A stretch of 64,000 bases of DNA from assembly GCA_902595805.1 (NCBI GenBank), contig CACJRM010000001.1, positions 35,806 through 99,805 on the forward strand, read 5' to 3'. The position numbers and the translations under genes are program-made. Of the stretch, positions 45,406 to 53,941 are shown piece after piece. The stretch comes from an uncultured Alphaproteobacteria bacterium. GTDB taxonomy: Bacteria > Pseudomonadota > Alphaproteobacteria > HIMB59 > GCA-002718135. Positions within the stretch are counted from its first letter, which is position 1. Every line of letters starts with the position of its first letter. The notes under the pieces are model-generated. The model did no database searches, was not told the DNA's origin, and was given only the letters and a program-made list of their open reading frames with translations.

Positions 45406-47838
45406 ATGAATATAAATAAATCGAATCCCTTATTATTACACCCCCTAAATAAGTGGATGAAGAAAAAAAAATGGTCCTGGTTTCCTCATCAAATTGAAAC
45501 CTTTCATCATGTTCAAACTGGGTCTGATGTTGTTGTATTTGCTCCTACTGGTGCTGGCAAAACGTTAACAGGGTTTATTAATCCAATAGATGATTTAATA
45601 AAATTAAAAAAATTTAAAGGTCTTCATACTCTCTATATTTCTCCATTAAAATCTCTTGCCAACGATATTGTAAGAAATTTAGAGAAACCTATTAAAGACC
45701 TTGATTTAAATATTTCATTTCAAGTAAGAACAGGAGACACAACACCATATAAAAAACAAAAACAAAAACAAAAACCTCCTAATATCCTTATTACAACTCC
45801 AGAGTCACTTGCATTATTAAATTCGTATGAGAATGCGAAAGAATTTTTTCACAATCTAAAATATATAATTATTGATGAGATACACACTTTTTTGGATAAT
45901 AAGAGAGCTGATCTTCTAAGTTTAAATATTGAAAGACTACAAACTTACTCTCCAAATTTACAACGAATAGGTTTGTCAGCAACTCTCAAGAATAAACAAG
46001 ACGCCAAAAAATGGCTTTGCCGCAAAAAACCAAAAATAGTTTCTTATGAAAATTCAGTTTTACCTAAGATTAAAATTCTAGAATCAAAAGAACGTATTCC
46101 TTGGTCTGGTCATATGGCTACGTATTCTATTAATGAAATCTATAAAGAAATAATGAAATCAAAATTAACTATTATTTTTGTTAATACGAGGGCGCAAGCT
46201 GAATATATGTTTAAAAACTTATGGCTAATTAATAAGAAAAAATTAAAAATTGCTGTTCACCATGGTTCATTAGAAAAAAACCTACGTTTAAAAGTAGAAA
46301 ATAATCTTAGCAAAGGTTTAGTTGACTGTGTTGTTGCTACCTCTTCTTTAGAGCTTGGATTAGATTATGGAGATGTCGAAAAAATTATTCAAGTTGGAGC
46401 ACCTAAAGGAATTAATAGATTATTACAACGTGTAGGAAGATCAAATCATAATTTAAATACACCTTCAAAAGCAATTTTAGTACCCACTAATCGTTTTGAA
46501 TTTATCGAAGCAAAAGCTGCTATTGAAGAAATAAAAAAAAATAACTTAGATAAAATAGATTTAAAAGAAGGAAGTTTTGATGTTGTAGCTCAACATATTT
46601 TTGCAACGGCTTGTGCGGGGCAATTTAATATCAATGATCTCTACAAAGAAATTATCAAAGCATATCCATACAAAAAATTAAAACTTAATGATTTTAAACA
46701 ATTGATTAATCTCATACAAGATGGCGGATATATTTTAAAAAATTATGATCAATTTAAGAGAATCTTCCAACTGAGAGAAAATAAAAATATTTATAAATTA
46801 GTAAATAAAAGAGAAACACGAAAATACCGCATGAATGTTGGAACAATAATTGAAAATCCGATGTTAAAAATAAAACTTGGTACAAAAACGTTAGGGAATA
46901 TAGAAGAAGTTTTTATTCAAAATCTTTCTCAAGGTGATTCATTTATATTTGCTGGTCAAGTACTAGAATTTCAATCAATGAAAAATAATTTAGTACAAGT
47001 TAAAAGAAGTAAATCTTTAATTTCAAAAATTCCATCATACTCTGGAGGCAAAATGCCATTATCAACAAATTTGGCTAACTCAGTTAGGGCTTTGTTGGCA
47101 AAAAGTAATATGTGGGATTTATATCCAGAGCAAATTACTGAATGGTTAAAAAGACAAAAATATATATCTAAAATTCCTAAAAAAGATGAATATCTAGTCG
47201 AACAATTCCCTCGAAAAAAAAATTTTTATACTGTTATCTATACTTTTGCAGGATGGCATGCCAATCAAACACTAGGATTTTTATTGCTGAGAGGTTTTAA
47301 AGAATTTAACTATAAACCTCTAGGTTTTGTCGCTAATGATTATGCTATTGTTTTATGGTCGTTAAAAGAAGTTAAAGAAATTAAAACAATTCTAAATTTA
47401 GGATTATTAGATAAACATTTGGATAATTATCTTGAAGAAACTTCAATAGTCAAAAGATTTTTTAGAGACAATGCAATTATATCTTGTTTAATAGAAAGAA
47501 GGTTGCCAGGGATGGAAAAAACTGGGAAGCAAGTTTTATTTAGTTCCGATCTAATTTATACAGTATTAAAAAAAAATGAACCAGATCACATTCTTCTAAA
47601 ATCATCATATGAAGACGCAAAAAAGAATATGATTGATTATGATAGACTTAGAGAAATCTTAAAAAAAATTGATAAAAAAATTATATTAAAAAAACTCACG
47701 AGTATCTCACCACTGGCTGTTCCAATTATTCTTGAAATAAATAGAGAAAATTTATCAAAAAAGGAAACTGATGAATATATTTTAGAGGATTTAGAAAATG
47801 AAATATTAAAAGAGGCTAATGTACTATCAATTAATTAA
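45388..47838 (+). CDS. Ligase-associated DEXH-box helicase (Lhr-core type)
   Basis: An 816-aa superfamily 2 helicase. Motif I is FAPTGAGKTLTG near residue 52, motif II IIDEIHTFL, motif III LSATL, and motif VI is in LLQRVGRSNHN. The C-terminal half has the Lhr-core winged-helix and beta domains (SYSGGKMPLSTNLA). It is the ATP-dependent DNA translocase of the ligase-associated repair cluster. Two starts are possible: 45388, overlapping the divergent exonuclease by 18 bp, or 45406 (MNINKSNPL), which makes the two start codons back to back. It overlaps the phosphatase gene by 20 bp. Confidence 0.92.
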   Translation: MVNEIHMNINKSNPLLLHPLNKWMKKKKWSWFPHQIETFHHVQTGSDVVVFAPTGAGKTLTGFINPIDDLIKLKKFKGLHTLYISPLKSLANDIVRNLEKPIKDLDLNISFQVRTGDTTPYKKQKQKQKPPNILITTPESLALLNSYENAKEFFHNLKYIIIDEIHTFLDNKRADLLSLNIERLQTYSPNLQRIGLSATLKNKQDAKKWLCRKKPKIVSYENSVLPKIKILESKERIPWSGHMATYSINEIYKEIMKSKLTIIFVNTRAQAEYMFKNLWLINKKKLKIAVHHGSLEKNLRLKVENNLSKGLVDCVVATSSLELGLDYGDVEKIIQVGAPKGINRLLQRVGRSNHNLNTPSKAILVPTNRFEFIEAKAAIEEIKKNNLDKIDLKEGSFDVVAQHIFATACAGQFNINDLYKEIIKAYPYKKLKLNDFKQLINLIQDGGYILKNYDQFKRIFQLRENKNIYKLVNKRETRKYRMNVGTIIENPMLKIKLGTKTLGNIEEVFIQNLSQGDSFIFAGQVLEFQSMKNNLVQVKRSKSLISKIPSYSGGKMPLSTNLANSVRALLAKSNMWDLYPEQITEWLKRQKYISKIPKKDEYLVEQFPRKKNFYTVIYTFAGWHANQTLGFLLLRGFKEFNYKPLGFVANDYAIVLWSLKEVKEIKTILNLGLLDKHLDNYLEETSIVKRFFRDNAIISCLIERRLPGMEKTGKQVLFSSDLIYTVLKKNEPDHILLKSSYEDAKKNMIDYDRLREILKKIDKKIILKKLTSISPLAVPIILEINRENLSKKETDEYILEDLENEILKEANVLSIN

Positions 47839-48472
47839 TTTTGGCAATGAAGAATTTCATGCTTACCCAAATAAATCTCTTTATTGGAAAAGACTAAATA
47901 CCCTGATCGTATCAGATTTACATATAGGAAAATCTATTAGTTATGCAAAGAATAAACAATTCTTACCTCCGTATGATACAAAAGAAATATTAAATAAAAT
48001 TTTTGTTAGTTTAGATAAGATTAAACCAAGTAATTTAATTGTAGTTGGTGATTTATTACACGATGTTTTTTCAACTTTGAGTATAAAAGATCAAGATTAT
48101 AAAAATCTTAGTCAATATATGAAAAATACTAATTTCATATGGATCAAGGGTAATCATGATAAAAATATACAAATTGAAGGTTTTAAAAATTTTACAAATT
48201 ACAAAATTGAAAAATTTTTATTCACACACATACCTATCGAAACATCCTTATTTCAAATTTGTGGTCACTATCATCCAAAGGTAAAAATTTCACACAGAGG
48301 GAAAACTATTTTTAAAACATGTTTTGTACATAATGAAAAAATATTCATTTTACCAAGTTTTGGAATTTTAACGGGTGGATTGGATATCCATTCTGAACAA
48401 ATAAGTGATGTATTAGGTAAGAATAATTTGAGTATTTATCCTGTTGGACAGGATAAAGTTTATAAATTATAA
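47819..48472 (+). CDS. pdeM: Ligase-associated DNA damage response metallophosphatase/endonuclease
   Basis: A 217-aa calcineurin-like metallophosphoesterase. The metal motifs are TLIVSDLHIGKS, IVVGDLLHDVF and WIKGNHDKNI, followed by a late GHYHPKV. It matches the PdeM member of the ligase-exonuclease-helicase-phosphatase cluster, thought to act on DNA ends or 3' phosphates. The start lies inside the last codons of the helicase (20-bp overlap), and its 3' end overlaps the convergent DUF4149 gene by 13 bp. Confidence 0.9.
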   Translation: MYYQLINFGNEEFHAYPNKSLYWKRLNTLIVSDLHIGKSISYAKNKQFLPPYDTKEILNKIFVSLDKIKPSNLIVVGDLLHDVFSTLSIKDQDYKNLSQYMKNTNFIWIKGNHDKNIQIEGFKNFTNYKIEKFLFTHIPIETSLFQICGHYHPKVKISHRGKTIFKTCFVHNEKIFILPSFGILTGGLDIHSEQISDVLGKNNLSIYPVGQDKVYKL

Positions 48473-48888
48473 TTAAAGTAGTTATTAATCAAGATCCCAA
48501 TTAAAATAATAAAATTCAATACAAATAATAAAACTGAAAGCAAATGCATATATTTAAAACTTGAAGATGCTTTTTTATCACCTTTTAATTCTTTATCTCT
48601 AAAATCATTAATTTTAGGTGTTAAATAATTTCTATTAATAATAAAACTTATAGCCACTATTATTAATAAAATAGAATTTAAAATATTAACTGAAATATAA
48701 CAAAGGACTATAGATAAAATGGCTATTATAAATCCAAATAAAAACATTCGAGGAAAAATTCTTCTTAACAATTTACTGCTAGCATTAGTACTTAAAGTGG
48801 CAAAGATTGAGGGTGAGACAACAGCTATAAAGAACGTCATAGATCCTATTAAGACTGCTAATAAAAAATTAAGAGTATAAATTATCAT
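48460..48888 (-). CDS. DUF4149 (TMEM205-like) membrane protein
   Basis: A 142-aa protein with four predicted membrane helices. The N-terminal half has a conserved SMTFFIAVVSPSIFATL segment with a Pro in helix 1/2, typical of DUF4149/TMEM205-like proteins, and a charged DFRDKELKGDKK loop precedes the last helix. The function of this family is unknown. It is downstream of the TPR gene on the same strand, separated by a hairpin. Confidence 0.75.
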   Translation of the reverse strand: MIIYTLNFLLAVLIGSMTFFIAVVSPSIFATLSTNASSKLLRRIFPRMFLFGFIIAILSIVLCYISVNILNSILLIIVAISFIINRNYLTPKINDFRDKELKGDKKASSSFKYMHLLSVLLFVLNFIILIGILINNYFNYNL

Positions 48889-48894
48889 AGGTTA

Positions 48895-48918
48895 AATTGC
48901 TCTTCATAAAGAGCAATT
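48895..48918 (-). terminator. Perfect 10-bp hairpin after the TPR gene
   Basis: AATTGCTCTT and AAGAGCAATT form a perfect 10-bp stem with a CATA loop. It begins 8 nt after the TPR stop codon on the minus strand. The T-tract after the stem is weak (TTTAACC), so it may be an attenuating terminator or a 3'-stabilising hairpin. Confidence 0.5.
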
Positions 48919-48925
48919 GTAATAG

Positions 48926-49393
48926 TTATGAATTATCAATTGCTGATTTTAATTTTCTATATTCCATAGAATTAGTTCCAGCTAAAGTTTCTAACTTTAA
49001 TAACATTTCATTTGCTTTATTAATCTTTCCAAGTGTGATGTAAAGCTCACCTAGATATTCGTGTGCCCCTAAATGTTCAGGGTTTGCTTCTAATGCAATT
49101 TGATATGCTTCGAAAGCTTTGTCTAAATTTGGCTCACTATGTTTTCTGTAACTAAATCCAAGTAAATTATATACATCAGCTTTTTTATCACCAAGATCTT
49201 TACGCTTAGCCATTTTTTCAAGCAATTTGACCGATTTATCAAATTTCTTGTAATAAACCAATTCATACGCTTTATCGTAAAGCTTAGTAACTTGTTCACC
49301 TGCAGACATACTTGAGCTACTGTCGTCTGAACTTGCAGCAGCAAATACACCAGAACTAATAAATAATAATGTAAGTAATATTCTAATCATCAA
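48926..49393 (-). CDS. Small exported TPR protein
   Basis: A 155-aa protein with a signal peptide (IRILLTLLFISSGVFAAA), a Ser/Asp-rich linker and two to three TPR units (ADVYNLLGFSYRKHSEPNLD, HLGAHEYLGELYITLGKINK). Such small periplasmic TPR proteins are common beside metal- or respiration-related genes in alphaproteobacteria; no specific role can be given. It is followed by a strong hairpin. Confidence 0.8.
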   Translation of the reverse strand: MMIRILLTLLFISSGVFAAASSDDSSSSMSAGEQVTKLYDKAYELVYYKKFDKSVKLLEKMAKRKDLGDKKADVYNLLGFSYRKHSEPNLDKAFEAYQIALEANPEHLGAHEYLGELYITLGKINKANEMLLKLETLAGTNSMEYRKLKSAIDNS

Positions 49394-49447
49394 AATCAGA
49401 TATGTTTGTTTAAACTAATTTCAATATTCGTTTGTGAATTAATTTAA

Positions 49448-49906
49448 TTAATGGCAGGCAATATTATATTTTTTTAATCTGTAATAATTATATGGCCATG
49501 GCGTTAAAAAGCCTGCGAGAAGCATTATAGGTATTACCCACCATACAAGTTTAGCGCCACCCATAATAATCCAGTCAACTGCATTCATAGCTATTTCCAT
49601 AGACACCATTGAAATTAAACTCATTCCTATGGCTGTTTTAAAAGCTTTGCTGATAATCATTTGTCTTGATAAAACGACAGTCTCTAAAATAATGCTAGTA
49701 ATAATACCATTAATGATTGCTAGGATCATAATATAAAGAGTAGGCCAAGGAATGCCAGTTAATTGAAAATAGAGTATGGTTCCAAAATCGCCAATACTAC
49801 ATCCCAGCAAACACCAAGCAGTATTTTTAGCACTTCTTCTCCATGTATGTTTACATTTCCAATGAAAACGTGGAGCTGGTTTTTTTAATGTTTCAGCAAC
49901 AGACAT
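49448..49906 (-). CDS. DUF4396 membrane protein
   Basis: A 152-aa protein with four predicted helices. It has a Cys/His/Trp-rich N terminus (HWKCKHTWRRSAKNTAWCLLG) followed by CSIGDFGTILYFQL, a central Met-rich helix (ISMVSMEIAMNAVDWIIM) and FLTPWPYNYYRLKKY near the end, features of the DUF4396 family. Its Met, Cys and His content suggests metal handling, perhaps copper, but this is inference. It lies 4 bp after the ASPIC/UnbV gene and is probably co-transcribed with it. Confidence 0.7.
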   Translation of the reverse strand: MSVAETLKKPAPRFHWKCKHTWRRSAKNTAWCLLGCSIGDFGTILYFQLTGIPWPTLYIMILAIINGIITSIILETVVLSRQMIISKAFKTAIGMSLISMVSMEIAMNAVDWIIMGGAKLVWWVIPIMLLAGFLTPWPYNYYRLKKYNIACH

Positions 49907-49910
49907 TAAA

Positions 49911-51341
49911 TTATATTCCTTGTTTAAATTCGAACATATTATTTATATCATTAATTTCATAACTATCAATTGTACCATTCGTCCATTTGATTGTTATATT
50001 TTTAATGATTTCACCTTCACGTAAACCGTAATGTGCTACTGGTTCCATTTGACATAAATATCCTGAGCCTGCATCAATAGTCTTTGCATGATTTCTTAAA
50101 TTCGTATTTAATGTCACTGTTGCACCTCTAGCTGGAGCACCAAAAGTATTTAGAGGCTTGATTCTAATAAAATTTGTATTTGATACATTTGCCTTAAATA
50201 AACTGAGTGGCTGAGTTCCAGATTCACCATGAGAAATAAGTAATTCTAGAATTCCATCACCATCAATATCAGCAACAGCAGCACCGGTTCCTAAACCCTG
50301 AGCTTCAAGTGCTTCTTCTAATTTAATTTCTTCTAGGTTTCCTCCATCAAGTATACGAAAGAGTTTATTTGGTTGACCGATATTATTTAAAAAAATTTCA
50401 TCATAACCATCATTATCAAAATCTGCCGATATAACTGTTCGTATTCTACTAGGTGATCTAAAATCTAATGAAGACATATCGAGAAAAGATTCTTTTTGTT
50501 TTACAAAAATACGATGATAACCTTCCCAGTTACTTGTTATAATATCAAGTTCACCTCTATATAAAAAATCAGTTAAAGCAGTTCCGCGACCATTTTGAAA
50601 AGTATCTTGCACATTTTTTTCAATCGCAATATCATTAAAATTGCCATTAATATTTTTATATAAAAAATTTGGACCCCTCTCATTAGCTGCAAATATATCC
50701 ATATTATCAGAAACTATATGTCCTGAAATTACTGCTCTTCCACCAGTTATTTGATCTATTCCAAGCATTGGAGCTAAATCTTCAACTTCATTTTCTTCAA
50801 TTTCATAAAATCTAGTAGGACCTCCATAATTAGCAACATATATACCATACTTTCCTGATCCATTTCTATCTACACAAACAACAGATCTGCCTGCGGTTAA
50901 ATTTAAATTTTCTAAATTTTTTTCTAACTCAAAATAATCGAATATTTTGTTATTGTTATCCAGTAATCTATCAGAGTATTTTTTTTCTCCACTATACGTA
51001 TCAGTATTTAAGAAATAAATCTCTTCAAAACCATCCTGATCAATATCACAAGCTGATACACCAATAGTATTCCTATCTTCATCAACGAATAAAGGATCTT
51101 GAATTATGTTAATTAGTTTTCCATTTTTATAGCTAAGAGCTAGATTAGAGTAACCAAAACCTGCAACAATAAATTCGTAACTTCCATCTTTATCAAAGTC
51201 AGTTACTGAAATTCCATAACTTAATCGATCATTATTATTTTCAATTATATTTGAAATATTAGAAAAAAATTCTGCCTTCGCCATACTAGATATTAATAAG
51301 ATAAAAATAAAAAATAACTTACTCATTTCAAGTTTTTTCAA
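49911..51341 (-). CDS. Exported FG-GAP/VCBS and ASPIC/UnbV-domain protein (CRTAC1-like)
   Basis: A 476-aa protein with a signal peptide (LFFIFILLISSMAKAE). At least four Asp-rich FG-GAP-type calcium motifs are visible (DFDKDGSYEFIVAG, DIDQDGFEEIYFLN, DFDNDGYDEIFLNN, DIDGDGILELLISHG), implying a beta-propeller, and a C-terminal ASPIC/UnbV domain (GAPARGATVTL, then NITIKWTNGTID). Such CRTAC1-like proteins are extracellular or periplasmic with unknown function. It overlaps the upstream Cys-rich gene by 4 bp and is followed by DUF4396. Confidence 0.88.
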   Translation of the reverse strand: MKKLEMSKLFFIFILLISSMAKAEFFSNISNIIENNNDRLSYGISVTDFDKDGSYEFIVAGFGYSNLALSYKNGKLINIIQDPLFVDEDRNTIGVSACDIDQDGFEEIYFLNTDTYSGEKKYSDRLLDNNNKIFDYFELEKNLENLNLTAGRSVVCVDRNGSGKYGIYVANYGGPTRFYEIEENEVEDLAPMLGIDQITGGRAVISGHIVSDNMDIFAANERGPNFLYKNINGNFNDIAIEKNVQDTFQNGRGTALTDFLYRGELDIITSNWEGYHRIFVKQKESFLDMSSLDFRSPSRIRTVISADFDNDGYDEIFLNNIGQPNKLFRILDGGNLEEIKLEEALEAQGLGTGAAVADIDGDGILELLISHGESGTQPLSLFKANVSNTNFIRIKPLNTFGAPARGATVTLNTNLRNHAKTIDAGSGYLCQMEPVAHYGLREGEIIKNITIKWTNGTIDSYEINDINNMFEFKQGI

Positions 51342-52027
51342 TTTGCCAATCTAATAAAAATGTCGCCCATTCCAAAATTAAGTTCTTCAAGAGGCATACT
51401 ATTTCTTGCTTCGCACATAGGGCCAGTTATCTGGTCATTTTTTATGTAATCAATATCGTAAGCATCACATATTTTTGCATTATGCAATACTCCAATAACA
51501 AGTTTATTATCTACTGAGTATGTATATTCTTTATTTAATTCATTACCTTCACAAAAATAATCTCTATTAACAAGTTCAGGAAAATCATTTTTATTGCATG
51601 GATTATCAATAACGATTGTATAGATATCTTTTGATTGATCTTTAAAATCAATGTTAATTTTTTTTGTTTCTGAATATTTCATTACATCGCATAAACAAGG
51701 CCAACAACATTTATAATATTGACCACAAATACTTTCATCATTTTCTAAATTAGTAAGAAAAATTTCATCTGGTTGAGCATCTGGAGGAATTATAGAGCCT
51801 GAAACGGCACAGTATAACTTGTTAAATTGCATAAACTCTTCATATTCTAAGTTTTGATCTAAAATATATTTAAAAAATCTTGGTCCTGCTGCATTTCTAT
51901 TCCCATCAGGGAAGATAGTTGACCAATCATTAACAAGTCTTTCGTACAACTTTTCTGTGTTAGCATTGACCTGAGAAAGTGGTAAAAATATTGATAAGAA
52001 TAAAATTATAGTAATTAATTTTCTCAT
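51338..52027 (-). CDS. Exported cysteine-rich protein of unknown function
   Basis: A 229-aa protein with a signal peptide (ITIILFLSIFLPLSQVNA). The mature part has about ten cysteines, including a dense YYKCCWPCLCDVMKY cluster near residue 110 that could bind metal or form disulfides, and later single cysteines in NPCNK, YFCEG, KICDA and PMCEA. I do not recognise the family. It is the first gene of a leftward operon with the ASPIC/UnbV protein and the DUF4396 membrane protein, which suggests a shared envelope process. Confidence 0.75.
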   Translation of the reverse strand: MRKLITIILFLSIFLPLSQVNANTEKLYERLVNDWSTIFPDGNRNAAGPRFFKYILDQNLEYEEFMQFNKLYCAVSGSIIPPDAQPDEIFLTNLENDESICGQYYKCCWPCLCDVMKYSETKKINIDFKDQSKDIYTIVIDNPCNKNDFPELVNRDYFCEGNELNKEYTYSVDNKLVIGVLHNAKICDAYDIDYIKNDQITGPMCEARNSMPLEELNFGMGDIFIRLAN

Positions 52028-52137
52028 AAAAATTAAATAGGTTTAGCTTTAAAAATGTAAATCCCTTGCCTTGAATCAATACTGATCACTTTTTCTGCTT
52101 TTTATTCCTTTTTATGGTAATGTCGCACTCGAAGAAT

Positions 52138-52166
52138 TTGACTTATTTTGTGCTAAATACTAGAGA
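52138..52166 (+). promoter_or_regulatory. Promoter of the tRNA-Gln gene
   Basis: TTGACT at 52138-52143 and TAGAGA at 52161-52166 are separated by 17 bp and lie 13 bp before the first tRNA base. This is a good -35 with a fair -10, the expected placement for a tRNA promoter. It appears to belong to the chromosome rather than to the inserted element. Confidence 0.55.
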
Positions 52167-52178
52167 GTAATCATAATT

Positions 52179-52220
52179 TGGGGCGTCGCCAAGCGGTAAG
52201 GCACCGGTTTTTGGAGTCGG
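52179..52220 (+). tRNA. 5' half of tRNA-Gln(UUG), truncated at the element attachment site
   Basis: From 52179 the sequence matches tRNA-Gln through acceptor 5' strand, D arm (GCCAAGCGGTAAGGC) and anticodon stem-loop with TTG at 52211-52213. After about 52214 it diverges: the T arm has no complementary strand and no CGCCCCA acceptor 3' strand or CCA end follows. The anticodon stem can still pair weakly through G-U pairs. An intact mature tRNA cannot be made from this copy. Because the integrase gene begins about 100 bp downstream, the break is interpreted as the left attachment site. Confidence 0.75.
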
Positions 52221-52321
52221 TTTTCCCTAGTTAATTTCCCGAGCAATTCTGTCAAAAATTTAAGTTTAAACATCTACTTTTAGTGGTTCGTCACACATAC
52301 GGTCCACTTAGAAAGGTAGAA

Positions 52322-53329
52322 ATGAGTACAATTAGAAAGCACTACAAGAAGTGGCAAGCTCTAGTTCGAAAGAAAGGAAAAGTTGTAGCTAAATCTTTTT
52401 ACAAGAAGAGCGACGCTAGTAAGTGGGCGTATAAAGTCGAAGCTCAGATCGAGACCGGGTTATACAATCGCATAGAGAAAGCTGAAAAACTTGCCGACAT
52501 CAAACTAAAAGAAATTCTAAATATCTATTATGAGAAGTATTTAGTTTTAAAATCTAAAGATCATAAGAAAGAAAAGTATCTTATCGATCTATTATCTAAT
52601 AAACCGATAGGGAACACGTATCTAAGCGAATTAACCGGTAGTATGTTAGCTCGTTTTAGGGATCGTGAACTCGATGAAGGTAAATCCCCTAGTACTGTTA
52701 AGAAATATCTTCTTATGTTTTCACGTGCTATCAATCGCACTAAAGCAGAACATGATATTCCAATAGTTACTAATCCCGTTACACAGATTGAGCTACCAGA
52801 AGAACCACCTCCCATTGATAGAGTATTAAACGACGAAGAGTGGGAAAGACTTCTCGAGGTAGCGTCGAAGAAAAAACCATACTTCATGAAAGCTATTGTT
52901 ATTATTGCAAGAGAAACGCTTTGTAGAAGAGGGGAACTATTACGACTAACAAAACATGATATTAATTGGCGTCAAGGTACGGCAAGAATAAACAAGACTA
53001 AAAATAATACGCCCAGGGAAATAGGCTTATCGCCGTTAGCATTAGAAACGCTTAGGTCTTTACCCGATACACCAGACGGAAGATTCTTTCCTTGTAAAAG
53101 CGTACACTCTTTTAATTCTTATTGGCGTAAAGTTTTAAGAGACGCAAAGTTAAGAGGTGTATTCACTTTTCATAGATTAAGACATCAAGGGGCGACAGAT
53201 TTAGCAGAAGATAACTGGTCTATTGCTGAACTATCAGCTCAAGGTGGTTGGAAAAGTTTATCATCTTTAAAGCGTTACACTCATATTCAAGCAAAACACT
53301 TAGCGAAAAAGATGAAAGGAAAGGTTTAG
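52322..53329 (+). CDS. Tyrosine recombinase/integrase
   Basis: About 335 aa from the ATG at 52322, which has an AAAGG-type ribosome-binding site upstream; an in-frame GTG at 52283 is possible but less likely. An N-terminal arm/core-binding domain (to about residue 165) precedes the catalytic domain with Arg in RETLCRRGELLRLT, Lys in INKTKNN, the HRLRH box in FTFHRLRHQGATD, and the GGW...YTHI segment containing the nucleophile Tyr. It should integrate and excise the element at tRNA-Gln. Confidence 0.92.
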   Translation: MSTIRKHYKKWQALVRKKGKVVAKSFYKKSDASKWAYKVEAQIETGLYNRIEKAEKLADIKLKEILNIYYEKYLVLKSKDHKKEKYLIDLLSNKPIGNTYLSELTGSMLARFRDRELDEGKSPSTVKKYLLMFSRAINRTKAEHDIPIVTNPVTQIELPEEPPPIDRVLNDEEWERLLEVASKKKPYFMKAIVIIARETLCRRGELLRLTKHDINWRQGTARINKTKNNTPREIGLSPLALETLRSLPDTPDGRFFPCKSVHSFNSYWRKVLRDAKLRGVFTFHRLRHQGATDLAEDNWSIAELSAQGGWKSLSSLKRYTHIQAKHLAKKMKGKV

Positions 53330-53330
53330 T

Positions 53331-53435
53331 ATGATTGGTTTTATATTCTGGTTAGCCCTATTTCCGATTAAGCTTTGGATTGCTTATCACGTAATTGTTT
53401 TTATTTATTCTGTTTGGCTTGGCTTATAACTAGCG
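53331..53435 (+). CDS. Possible 34-aa membrane microprotein
   Basis: An ATG one base after the integrase stop begins a 34-codon frame ending TAG at 53433-53435, with AAAGGAAAGG upstream as a ribosome-binding site. The peptide is almost wholly hydrophobic (FIFWLALFPIKLWIA then IVFLFILFGLAYN) and would be a membrane helix pair. Translational coupling to the integrase is plausible. Its last codons overlap the presumed -10 box of the adjacent structured element. There is no homology to cite, so confidence is low. Confidence 0.4.
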
Positions 53436-53485
53436 TATAGGCCGACTGGGTTAGTGGTAAGGCCTATCACTAACCCTTTTTTAAT
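53427..53485 (+). ncRNA. Structured element copy 1: -10 box, pseudoknot-capable fold and T-run
   Basis: A TATAAC -10-like box (53427-53432) is followed 7 nt later by ATAGGCC (53439-53445), GGGTTAGTG (53450-53458), GGCCTAT (53463-53469), CACTAACCC (53470-53478) and a T-run. The first and third segments pair perfectly (7 bp) and the second and fourth pair perfectly (9 bp); the order interleaves, so they form an H-type pseudoknot or two exclusive hairpins, the later one being a terminator. A second copy exists at 56176-56232. It may be a tiny RNA of about 46 nt or a terminator after the integrase. Confidence 0.6.
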
Positions 53486-53500
53486 TTAACAATAAATAGA

Positions 53501-53941
53501 TTAAAATTTTTCTTTTATAGGGCTAGAAAAAGCCATAACTAGTATTGAAGCTTCAATAAAGATTATTCCAATTTCTAAATAATAATCAAATAACGTCCAA
53601 AGAAATAGTTGTTCTGTAGTATTGTATAAAAAAGTATCGATATTCACTAAAATTATTGCAATTATGTATAGGACACGTGAGTAATTTTTGAATCTATATA
53701 AAGAGTATAATGAGTATATTAATAAAACATATATTAATGAGGTAAATATTAAAGCTCCCCCAGAAGATAGACCTAATAACTCATAGTTTTTTTTCTCTCC
53801 TTCAAATAAATTTAATAAAGCTTCATTTGCAATTTCATAACTTGGTGGGGCGAATAATGAGCTACCAACACTTATTGAAAAAAAAATAAATATTATCAAA
53901 TAGAATATTATTAATGTTCTAAATAAATTTTCAGCTTTCAT
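53501..53941 (-). CDS. Four-helix membrane protein of unknown function
   Basis: A 146-aa protein with four predicted membrane helices (FRTLIIFYLIIFIFFSISVGSS cluster at the N terminus, GGALIFTSLIYVLLIYSLY, YIIAIILVNIDTFLY, and a last helix around IIFIEASILVMAF). No family is recognised. Its start overlaps the 3' end of the preceding exported-protein gene by 11 bp, so both should be expressed from the repeated promoter at 54658-54686. Confidence 0.7.
   Translation of the reverse strand: MKAENLFRTLIIFYLIIFIFFSISVGSSLFAPPSYEIANEALLNLFEGEKKNYELLGLSSGGALIFTSLIYVLLIYSLYSLYRFKNYSRVLYIIAIILVNIDTFLYNTTEQLFLWTLFDYYLEIGIIFIEASILVMAFSSPIKEKF

Noticed and set aside
45757..45778. Short AAAAAC tandem repeat in the helicase gene as a phase-variation switch
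   Set aside because: The unit is six bases, so gain or loss would keep the frame; only a Lys-Gln stretch would change length.
52179..52300. A group I intron or split tRNA interrupting tRNA-Gln
   Set aside because: No 3' half of the tRNA is found downstream before the integrase gene begins, and a recombinase directly adjacent makes an attachment site the simpler explanation.
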